Shown in pieces: positions 15,806 to 23,700 of a stretch of DNA of 40,192 nt; the stretch's first letter is position 1, and each line of letters starts with the position of its first letter. A program made the translations under genes and the position numbers. Where the stretch lies: contig NZ_DDOV01000061.1 of assembly GCF_002341865.1 (NCBI RefSeq), positions 1-40,192 on the forward strand, written 5' to 3'. This DNA comes from Clostridium sp. UBA2485. GTDB taxonomy: Bacteria > Bacillota > Clostridia > Clostridiales > Clostridiaceae. Under the pieces are notes generated by a model. It ran no database searches, was not told where the DNA came from, and saw nothing but the letters and a program-made list of their open reading frames with translations.

Positions 15806-17195
15806 TAAATTAAGATATAGAGTAAGTCTTATTTTTATATTATTTTCATTGAGTATCATATTTTTAGTAAACATAGTAAATCATTATTACATTGAAAAGA
15901 AGTTTAATGTATATACTAGTGAAAAAATACAACAGTCAAAAATGGAAATCAAAAATAAAATATTAAATGTATACAGTAATAATTCATGGGATAAGAAAGC
16001 TATTGAGAACATAGGAGCAGATGCAATAACCGCAGGATTGCTTATAACAGTTAGAGATAAAAATGATAATATTATATGGAATGCAAGAGACTATGATAAT
16101 ATTGTATGCGAGAAGATTTTAAATAAAATTATAGAAAATACTAATAAAGTAAGTCCAGGTATAGAAATTAAAAATACATTTGATAAATTTGACATAAAGC
16201 AAGGTGAAGCTTCAATAGGAAAACTAGAAATTGAGTATATAGGTCCAATTTATTATGAAGATTCGGATGTTATATTTTTGAAAATGCTAGATAGAATATT
16301 ATTTATACTAGGACTATTATTTTTTATTATATCTATTATAGCGGGATGGTTATTGTCTTATACTATTAGTAACCCTATTTTAAAGGTAATAGATGCAACA
16401 AATCTTATATCTGAAGGAAATTATTCTAGGAGTATAAAAGAAGATTACAGTATATATGAAATTAATAAACTTGTAAAATCAATAAATATGATGGCAGGAG
16501 ATTTAGATAAGCAGGAAAAAATAAGGCAAGAGCTAACGAAAGATATATCACATGAGCTTAGAACTCCTATAACCACTATGCAAGCACAGCTTGAGGCAAT
16601 AATGGATGGTCTATGGGAACCATCGGAGGAAAGATTAAAGAGTATATATGATGAACTTCAAAGATTAAATAGATTAACTGTATCCATAGAGGATTTATCA
16701 AGATGTGAGGGTAGTAAAATAAGGTTAAATAAATCAGAAGTAGATTTAAAGACTGTAATAACTACAATTTTAACAAACTTTGAAAAACAGTTATTAGATA
16801 AAGATATAAAATTACAAGTAGATCTTAAGCCTATTAATATTATGATAGACAAGGATAAAATAAGCCAGGTAATAATTAATATTATCTCAAATGCTATTAA
16901 GTATACTCCAAATAAAGGAGAGATATTTGTTAGCTGTTTTACTAAATCTGATGATGTATATATATCTATAAAAGATAGTGGAATAGGTATAAGTGATGAA
17001 GATAAAGACTATATATTTGAAAGATTTTATAGAACAGATAAGTCAAGGGCCAGAGAAACTGGAGGAGTTGGAATAGGACTTACAATATCAAGAGAAATAG
17101 TCAAGGCTCATGGTGGCAGTATAAACGTATATAGTAAATTAGATGAAGGTAGTAACTTTATAATAAAACTGCCAATAAAATTTTGTGATACATAA
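15798..17195 (+). CDS. Sensor histidine kinase
   Basis: This 465-residue kinase has two membrane helices (about 8-28 and 160-185) enclosing an extracytoplasmic sensor region of about 130 residues. A HAMP domain follows, then a dimerisation domain with KDISHELRTP (H252). The ATPase domain has the N box (NAIKYTPNKG), DSGIGI and GGVGIGLT motifs. The start is placed at the ATG at 15798, overlapping the response regulator stop (ATGTTTAA) and implying coupled translation. The ligand is not evident; the operon context suggests envelope thiol or redox stress. The sensor region has one Cys. Confidence 0.92.
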   Translation: MFNKLRYRVSLIFILFSLSIIFLVNIVNHYYIEKKFNVYTSEKIQQSKMEIKNKILNVYSNNSWDKKAIENIGADAITAGLLITVRDKNDNIIWNARDYDNIVCEKILNKIIENTNKVSPGIEIKNTFDKFDIKQGEASIGKLEIEYIGPIYYEDSDVIFLKMLDRILFILGLLFFIISIIAGWLLSYTISNPILKVIDATNLISEGNYSRSIKEDYSIYEINKLVKSINMMAGDLDKQEKIRQELTKDISHELRTPITTMQAQLEAIMDGLWEPSEERLKSIYDELQRLNRLTVSIEDLSRCEGSKIRLNKSEVDLKTVITTILTNFEKQLLDKDIKLQVDLKPINIMIDKDKISQVIINIISNAIKYTPNKGEIFVSCFTKSDDVYISIKDSGIGISDEDKDYIFERFYRTDKSRARETGGVGIGLTISREIVKAHGGSINVYSKLDEGSNFIIKLPIKFCDT

Positions 17196-17226
17196 TATTT
17201 GAACTTAATTTTTATATCAATATAGA

Positions 17227-17266
17227 AGACGCTCTTACTTTTAGCATGAAGGAGTGTCTTTTTCAT
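17227..17266 (+). terminator. Terminator of the redox/two-component operon
   Basis: AGACGCTCTT pairs with AAGGAGTGTCT (with wobbles), followed by TTTTTC, about 30 bp after the kinase stop codon. Confidence 0.75.
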
Positions 17267-17287
17267 TTTCCAAATATATAATACTTG

Positions 17288-17316
17288 TTGACAATGAAAA
17301 TATTTTATTATACAAT
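17288..17316 (+). promoter_or_regulatory. Strong sigma A-type promoter with no clear gene
   Basis: TTGACA (17288-17293), 17 bp, TACAAT (17311-17316). It is followed by AAGGAG (17341-17346) and a 7-codon ORF, but no full gene before the terminator at 17816. Confidence 0.6.
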
Positions 17317-17356
17317 CAATTTAAAATTTGGTTATGTGAAAAGGAGATTTAAAGAG

Positions 17357-17380
17357 ATGATTTTATTTGCTCTTAACTAA
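17357..17380 (+). other. 7-codon ORF (MILFALN), possible leader peptide
   Basis: It begins 10 nt after AAGGAG and 40 nt after a good promoter. Directly over its stop codon a hairpin can form, AAACTATT (17379-17386) with AATAGTTT (17394-17401). No gene follows within 480 bp, so it may be the surviving front end of a lost attenuator-controlled gene. Confidence 0.3.
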
Positions 17381-17569
17381 ACTATTAAAATTAAATAGTT
17401 TGAAATGCTTTTAAAGTTCTACGCTAGAGCTTTATTTAATTATGCATTTTAAGAACAATATCATCTATTAAACTCTTTTATATAAAAATAAAATAACTAT
17501 ATATATCAGTTCTAAAATTAATATATATGAAAATAATTGGTGTCTTTTAGTGTTATAGTTGAAACTATT

Positions 17570-17715
17570 AGATTTACAATTGTAGATGTTTCTTAGCAAA
17601 AGCTGAGAGTTTTAAAATTATTTATTTTTAAAGTGATGCAATCACTTTTTATAAAGAACTAGGAGTACGTTGCTAGTAAAAATTAATTTTCATCATAATT
17701 GTGAATTGAAGTACT
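17570..17715. repeat. Modular hairpin element, inverted copy
   Basis: Read on the minus strand this segment matches 30964-31030 closely: AAGTGATTG(C/T)ATCACTT, then AAAAATAAATAATTTTAAA, then the CTCAGCTT-type hairpin, then TCTAC. It also shares TTTTTACTAGCAA(C/T)GTA with 30731. On the plus strand the hairpin AAGTGAT/ATCACTT is at 17631-17647. It is non-coding. The rest of 17400-17816 shows no gene. Confidence 0.65.
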
Positions 17716-17815
17716 TAAGGGTGCAGTTATATTGATCTATACATTAAATTTAGGATAAGTATATCTATATTGTGTTTTAAGTTTTATTTGAATATATTAA
17801 AAGATCTTTATAAAT

Positions 17816-17857
17816 AAAATCCCCATGGATGATATTGTTCATCTGTGGGGATTTTTT
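17816..17857 (+). terminator. Terminator upstream of the metallo-beta-lactamase-fold gene
   Basis: AATCCCCA ... TGGGGATT closes a hairpin followed by TTTTT. It is nearly identical in sequence, loop included, to the terminator at 13050-13088. It ends about 20 bp before the ribosome-binding site of the next gene. Confidence 0.8.
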
Positions 17858-17889
17858 AGTTTTATATTAAAAAAAAGGTGGGATACTTT

Positions 17890-18624
17890 ATGGCATTAAC
17901 AAAAGTTACAGAAAGAATTTATTTTCTTGAAAATGACAAAGAAGCGGATAGACCATTAATTGGATACATTAAAGGAGATAAGTATTCTTTAATGGTGGAC
18001 GCAGGAAACTCGAAAAATCATGTTAAAAAATTTAATGACTCTATAGAAGAATCAAACTTAAGATTACCAGATTATGTGGCTATTACACATTGGCATTGGG
18101 ATCATACTTATGGAATGAATGCAGTTACAGGAAAAACAATAGCATGCGAAATAACTAATGAAAGATTAAAGGTTATGTCTAAATGGCAATGGACAGAAGA
18201 AGCAATGAACCAACGTCTTTTAACTGGAGAAGATATTGAATTTGCGGATACAAATATCCGTAAAGAATATAAAATCCTTCAAGATATAAAAGTTATACCT
18301 GCTGATATAGTTTTTAAGAATGATTTAGAAATAAATTTAGGAGGATTAGTGGTTATTTTAAAAAATGTTATTGCACCTCATTCAGAAGATTCTGTTATAG
18401 TTTATGTACCTGAAGAAAAAGTAGTATTTATAGGAGATGCTTACAGTATAGATTTTTATAATAACTACAATTATGATTCAGTTAAATTACAAACTTTTAT
18501 AAATATGTTAGAGAGCTTAGAGTTTGATACTTGTTTCTTAGGGCATTCATCACCTATAAAAAAGACAGAGATTATTGAATATTTAAAATTACAATATAAG
18601 AAAATCTCTGCAAGTAATGATTAA
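17890..18624 (+). CDS. Metallo-beta-lactamase-fold hydrolase
   Basis: This 244-residue protein has the metal-binding motif HWHWDH (residues 67-72) after VAITHW, a later His in APHSEDS, FIGDA as the bridging-Asp segment, and a C-terminal GHSSP. The set is complete, so it should be an active metallo-hydrolase. Substrate unknown; general MBL-fold members act on lactones, thioesters, glutathione adducts or beta-lactams. The ATG at 17890 is preceded by AGGTGGG; an upstream in-frame GTG at 17878 falls inside that site. Confidence 0.85.
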   Translation: MALTKVTERIYFLENDKEADRPLIGYIKGDKYSLMVDAGNSKNHVKKFNDSIEESNLRLPDYVAITHWHWDHTYGMNAVTGKTIACEITNERLKVMSKWQWTEEAMNQRLLTGEDIEFADTNIRKEYKILQDIKVIPADIVFKNDLEINLGGLVVILKNVIAPHSEDSVIVYVPEEKVVFIGDAYSIDFYNNYNYDSVKLQTFINMLESLEFDTCFLGHSSPIKKTEIIEYLKLQYKKISASND

Positions 18625-18791
18625 ATAATAATGGAGAAGAGATAAGTAAATAATGCAGATAAGATGGAATTTATGTAAGTGGATATTTAACGAAAGAAAA
18701 ATAATATAGTTTAAAGTAATTTGTTATATATTTGTGATTAAGAAGAAGTAAAAGTAAAAAAATAGATTTAATTATAAAGGAGGCAAGATAT

Positions 18792-19430
18792 ATGAATAAA
18801 TTTGGTCCAAATCCAAACAGTATTTATCCTAATGAAAATATAAAGAGTATTTGTTATATAAAAAATGTTATAAAGAATCCTAATATTCAGGTTGGAGATT
18901 ACACTTATTATGATGATATAAATGGAGCAGAAAAATTTGAAGAACATGTAACTCATCATTATGGATTTATAGGTGATAAACTTATTATAGGAAAGTTTTG
19001 TGCAATAGCAAAAGGAATAGAATTTGTTATGAATGGTGCAAATCATAGAATGAAATCTATAACCACCTATCCTTTTAATATTATGGGGGGAGGCTGGGAA
19101 AAGGCAGCACCTACTCTTGAAGACCTACCTCTAAAAGGTGATACTGTGGTTGGTAATGATGTATGGATTGGACAGAATGTTACAGTAATGCCTGGTGTCC
19201 ATATTGGAGATGGCTCAGTTATTGCCGCTAATTCTGTAGTAACAAAAGATGTTCCTCCATATCATATTGCTGGAGGTAACCCCTGTAAAATTATAAAAAA
19301 GAGATTTGATGATGAATTGATTGATTATTTATTAAAATTAAAATGGTGGGATTGGCCTGAAGAAAAGATTTTTAAAAATCTTGAAGTGCTTTGCAGCTCA
19401 GATTTAGATAAAATTAAGTCTATCAAATAA
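18792..19430 (+). CDS. Vat/CatB-type xenobiotic O-acetyltransferase
   Basis: This 212-residue hexapeptide-repeat (left-handed beta-helix) acetyltransferase starts GPNPNSIYP and contains VGDYTYYDD, GKFCAIAKG, NGANHRM (catalytic His, H85), PFNIMGGGWEK, KGDTVVGNDVWIG and IAGGNPCK. This is the full landmark set of the streptogramin A (Vat) and type B chloramphenicol (CatB) acetyltransferases. Whether it gives resistance depends on substrate; many chromosomal members are uncharacterised. AAAGGAGG lies before the ATG. It sits between an MBL-fold gene and a deaminase gene. Confidence 0.9.
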   Translation: MNKFGPNPNSIYPNENIKSICYIKNVIKNPNIQVGDYTYYDDINGAEKFEEHVTHHYGFIGDKLIIGKFCAIAKGIEFVMNGANHRMKSITTYPFNIMGGGWEKAAPTLEDLPLKGDTVVGNDVWIGQNVTVMPGVHIGDGSVIAANSVVTKDVPPYHIAGGNPCKIIKKRFDDELIDYLLKLKWWDWPEEKIFKNLEVLCSSDLDKIKSIK

Positions 19431-19440
19431 CTTTTTAAAG

Positions 19441-19500
19441 CGAGAACAATCTCTTGCTACGATAAATTTAAAATAGTAGATATAATTTCTACTATTTGTA
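19441..19500. repeat. Hairpin pair resembling the modular element
   Basis: AAATAGTAGA (19471-19480) and TCTACTATTT (19488-19497) form a perfect hairpin just after the acetyltransferase gene. It is preceded by GCGAGAACAATCTCTTGC and the connector GATAAATTTAAAAT, which matches GATCAATTTAAAAT at 124-137. It may serve as the terminator of the upstream gene. Confidence 0.45.
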
Positions 19501-19603
19501 TTTACTACTTAAACAAAGGAACGCTATGTTGATGAAAAACATATAAACTAATATAATGTATACTAAATTTAAATATAAGAAATTATTTGAAAGGGTTATA
19601 ACT

Positions 19604-19981
19604 ATGAATTTTGATGAATTATATGATATCGCAAAAAATACATTAAATCCTAGAGAACTTTCTAAAAACTCTTATGCTGGTTCTGTTGCAGCAGCTATTT
19701 TGAGTGAAAGTGGAAAAGTCTATACTGGAGTATGTATAGATACGCCTTGTTCTATGGGATTTTGTGCAGAACACGCTGCTATTGCAGCTATGATTACTGC
19801 TGGAGAAAATAGAATAACAAAAGTAATTGCAGTATATGAAGATGGAACAATAATTCCACCCTGTGGAAGATGTAGAGAATTTATTTGCCAAATCCATGAT
19901 GAAAATTATAAATGTGAAGTAATGATAAAGAAAGATGTGGTACTTACTATTAATGATTTGTTACCATCTCGATGGGAATAG
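19604..19981 (+). CDS. Cytidine deaminase-family protein (blasticidin S deaminase-like)
   Basis: This 125-residue protein has the zinc motifs of the cytidine deaminase superfamily: CAEHAA (C54, catalytic E56) and PCGRCRE (C87, C90). It also has the N-terminal KNSYAGSVAAAI segment for substrate binding. Short members of this type include both free-cytidine deaminases and blasticidin S deaminases; the sequence alone does not decide. The start at 19604 is chosen for the AAAGGG 8 nt before it; an ATG at 19556 in frame lacks a site. Confidence 0.82.
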   Translation: MNFDELYDIAKNTLNPRELSKNSYAGSVAAAILSESGKVYTGVCIDTPCSMGFCAEHAAIAAMITAGENRITKVIAVYEDGTIIPPCGRCREFICQIHDENYKCEVMIKKDVVLTINDLLPSRWE

Positions 19982-20023
19982 AATTAACCTATAATTTAAA
20001 AGGAAAAAAGGAGATAATTATTT

Positions 20024-20050
20024 ATGAGAAAACTTATTATTAACACATAG
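20024..20050 (+). CDS. 8-codon leader peptide (MRKLIINT)
   Basis: AGGAG (20009-20013) lies 10 nt before an ATG that opens an 8-codon ORF ending in TAG at 20048-20050. The last codons and stop form the base of the first of two competing hairpins (20041-20100). A short ORF with a good ribosome-binding site set directly against alternative hairpins is the layout of ribosome-mediated attenuators. Its translation would affect the CD3324-family gene that starts at 20135. Confidence 0.6.
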   Translation: MRKLIINT

Positions 20051-20100
20051 CAAAGGCTATTGTGTTAAAAACATAATCAAGAAAATAGCCTTTGTTTAAT
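20041..20100 (+). promoter_or_regulatory. Candidate attenuator: two mutually exclusive hairpins
   Basis: Hairpin A pairs TAACACATAGC (20041-20051) with GCTATTGTGTTA (20056-20067), with one bulged T. Hairpin B pairs CAAAGGCTATT (20051-20061) with AATAGCCTTTG (20084-20094), followed by TTTAAT. The two share 20051-20061, so only one can form. A ribosome on the last leader codons would cover the left arms of A and B. The T-run after B is weak, so B may be a terminator or only an mRNA switch. Confidence 0.55.
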
Positions 20101-20134
20101 CCTAAGTAAGAAAAGTAAATTTAGGAGGAACATA

Positions 20135-20407
20135 ATGTGCTATATTAACGCTCAAGATATATTTCCCCAAGAGATAATTGACCTAATTCAGCAGTATGTG
20201 GATGGAAAGTATATATATATTCCTAAAAAAGAAGGCAATAGAAAGAAATGGGGAGAAACAACTAATATAAGAAAAGAAATTGCAATTAGAAATACAGCTA
20301 TTTATGAGGAATATAATAGGGGGATTTGCAAAGAATCTCTTGCTAGCAAGTATTTCTTATCAGAAAAAAGTATAGAAAGAATTATTTTAGAGGAAAAAAG
20401 AAAATAA
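20135..20407 (+). CDS. CD3324-family protein (Mor-like helix-turn-helix)
   Basis: This 90-residue protein begins MCYINAQDIFPQEIIDLIQQ, continues with YVDGKYIYIP, KKWGETT and an IRKEI...RN helix, and ends with a likely helix-turn-helix (KESLASKYFLSEKSIERIILEE). This is the pattern of the CD3324 family of Firmicutes, related to the Mor transcription activator. Its targets are unknown. TAGGAGG precedes the ATG. It is the only gene downstream of the leader-peptide attenuator at 20024-20100. Confidence 0.75.
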   Translation: MCYINAQDIFPQEIIDLIQQYVDGKYIYIPKKEGNRKKWGETTNIRKEIAIRNTAIYEEYNRGICKESLASKYFLSEKSIERIILEEKRK

Positions 20408-20414
20408 TTAACTT

Positions 20415-20485
20415 AGGCATCTGAAAGAAAATACTAGACCAAATATGCTAACCATATTGATATATTATTTTTTTTGAAGATGCCT
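20415..20485 (+). terminator. Branched hairpin after the CD3324-family gene
   Basis: AGGCATCT (20415-20422) can pair with AGATGCCT (20478-20485), enclosing an inner hairpin AATATG/CATATT near 20441-20457 and a run of T. It lies directly upstream of the stronger terminator in the 20488 repeat. Confidence 0.4.
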
Positions 20486-20487
20486 TA

Positions 20488-20583
20488 ATGAGTCATAAGC
20501 TAGCTTATATATAGTTTATGACTCATTTTTGTTTAATAAAAATTTGTAAGGTTGTTTTGGAAAAAGTGCTTAGATAAGATATG
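20488..20583 (+). repeat. Direct repeat copy A, containing a strong terminator
   Basis: The first 40 bases form a terminator: ATGAGTCATAA (20488-20498) with TTATGACTCAT (20516-20526), then TTTT. The whole 96-bp block, through GTTTAATAAAAATTTGTAAG to GATAAGATATG, recurs at 25891-25985 with about nine differences and one 1-nt gap. The two copies flank the large repeat-protein gene. Confidence 0.85.
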
Positions 20584-20724
20584 GAATAAACTAATTGATT
20601 ATAGCCCTAAAGTCTAAAAAAGTAGAAAAATAGCGAAAATCATAATCAAAAGAACATATCAATGCATAGTATATATCATAAAAAATATCATTATATAGTT
20701 GTGATGATAAAATGAGGTGATATT

Positions 20725-23700
20725 ATGGCGACAGTATCAGGTCGCGTTATATTTGATAGAGATAGAAGTGCTACAATTAATGCAGGAGACTCAGGTATAG
20801 CTAATGTACCTGTAGTATTACAAAATACAGCAACAAATGCTAGACTTGTAGTTCTTACAGATGCTAATGGAAATTATTCATTTATAAATGTACCAAATGG
20901 TGATTATAGAATTGTACAGTCCTTTGGAACATCTGGAGGCATTCCAACCCCAGGAGATTTCAATAACGCAGTAGTTGGACCTGTTCCAGTAGGGACAAAC
21001 CCTCCGATAAGCTTTGCAACGAATCCTCCACCGGGTTCAACTAATTTAGATTCTTTAACTCCAGATACACTTTTAGTAACTGTCACAGGAGCAAACTTAA
21101 CGAATGAAAATTTCCTTGATGGTCCAGTTATATATACACCTATACAAAATATATTAGATCCATGTGTGTCAGTTTCAAATGTAAATCTTATTAATGTTGC
21201 TGATAATGGAACATTTGGCTTTTTTCCTCCAGGTACTCCTGCTAATACGGGTGCTCCAGTTGAACCTTACCCAGGTGTAACCCCAGATTTTACCTATGTA
21301 TTACCGGATCCAACTAAGTTTACACCTATTGGTGGTGAATATACAGTACAAAACATTATGACTAATGCAATGAGTAATGAAATAGGTGCTTGGTGGCGTA
21401 TTGCAGACCATACTACAGGTAATGAAACAGGAAGAATGATGGTGGTAAATGGTTTTAATCCAGGGGCTATTTTTTTTAGAGATGTAGTTTCAGTACAGCC
21501 TAATACAAACTATTTATTTAGTTCTTGGATTTTAAATCTATTTAAAGTAACAGGATATCCAAATCCACAGCTTGGTGTACGAATACTTGATCAAAACGGT
21601 AATGTACTATATAGTGCAACATTGGGAGCTCAGATTCCAGTTAATACAAATGCTCCAGAATGGAAACAAATAGGTACTGTAATCAATTCACAAAATAACA
21701 CAAGCTTAACGGTAGAATTTTTAAGTGAAGGGCCAGAGGTTATTGGAAATGATTATGCTATAGATGATGTATCATTAAACGAAGTTCAGGTTCCTCTATT
21801 TATACCTGTAAAAACTATTAGTACCCCTGTTGCAAATGTTGGGGAAACAGTAACCTATACAGTAACATTAGAAAATACTTGTACTAGTCCTTTAACAAAT
21901 GTATTTTTTAAAGATAACGTACCAAATGGATTATTATTTGTGGCTGGCAGCGTAACAGTTAATGGAGTATCAGAAGAATCATCAGATCCTAATATTGGAT
22001 TTACTATACCGGATATTCCAGGAGGTTCTACTGCTACTATAAATTTTGATGCTGTAGTTAACGCTGTTCCAACTCCTAATCCAGCCCTTAATACAGCAAC
22101 AATAAATTATTCTTATACACCTGTAGAAGGGGGAATAGAAAACAATTTTACTGTGGATTCTAATACTGTACCACTTGAAGTTAGGGCTCCTGTAGTAGCA
22201 GATATTTCAGTTATAAAAACAGGAAGTCCAAACCCAGTAATGTCAGGAGAGATTTTGACCTATACAATTGATGTATCAAATCTTGGACCATCAGATGCCC
22301 AAAATGTTGTTTTAACGGATACTATTCCACCTGAAATAACAGGAACAGAATTCTCAACAGATGGAGGAGTAACCTTTAATCCATGGCCAGGAAGTCTTAG
22401 TATAGGGACATTATTAAATCAGGAAACAAGAACTATTTTAATAAGAGGAACAGTAGCTCCAGTAGCTCCAGGTTTCATAACTAATACTGCGACTGTAACA
22501 TCAACAACACCAGATCCTAATCCAAGTAATAACACATCAACATCAGTTATAGAAGTTAACGAATCTACTCAAGAAGCAGATATTGGAGTTTTTAAATCAG
22601 TAGGGCTGAATCCGGTACCTGCAGGAGGGATGGTAGTTTATCCGATTACAGTATCAAATTTTGGATCAGCAGATGCCCAAAATGTTGTTTTAACGGATGC
22701 TATTCCACCTGAAATAACAGGAGCAGAATTCTCAACAGATGGAGGATCAACCTTTAATCCATGGCCAGGCTTCTTTAATATAGGAACATTACCAGCTGGT
22801 GAAACAATAAATATTTTAATAAGAGGAACAGTGTCACCAACAGCTACAGGGATTATAAGTAATACTGCAGAGGTAAGTTCAACAACACCAGATCCTAATC
22901 CAAGCAATAACACATCTACGGTAGATGTGGAAGTTATTGCTCCTGTAGAAGCAGATATTTCAGTTGCAAAAACAGCAAGTCCAAATCCAGTGGCGCCAGG
23001 AGAAGTGCTAACCTATACAATTGTAGTAGCGAATGCAGGACCATCAGATGCGCAAAATGTTGTTTTAACTGATAGTATTCCATCTAGTATTATAGGACCA
23101 GAATTCTCAACAAATGGAGGAGCAACCTTTAGTTCATGGCCAGGAAGTCTTAATATAGGAACATTACCAGCTGGTCAAACAAGAACTATTTTAATAAGAG
23201 GAACAGTGTCACCATCAGCTACAGGAGTTATAGCCAATACTGCAACTGTAACTTCATCAACACCAGATCCTAATCCAGGCAATAACACATCTACTGTAGA
23301 TGTAGAAGTTATTCCGGTTGTAGGAGAAGCAGATGTTTCAGTTGTAAAGACAGCAAGTCAAAATCCAGTGATGCCAGGAGGAGTGCTAACTTATACACTT
23401 GTAGTATCCAACGCAGGACCAAATGCTGCAGAAAATGTTGTTTTAAATGATAATATTTCATCTAGCATTATAGGACCAGAATTTTCAGTAGATGGAGGAA
23501 TAACATTTAATCCATGGACAGGCTCCTTTAATATAGGAACCTTACCAGCTGGAAGTTCTAGAACTATTTTAATAAGGGGAACAGTAAGTCCAACAGCTAC
23601 AGGATGTATAAATAATACAGCAATTGTAATTTCAACAACACCGGATCCTAATCCGCTTAATAATGTATCGTCTGTATGTGTAGAGGTAGTACCTCAAGCA

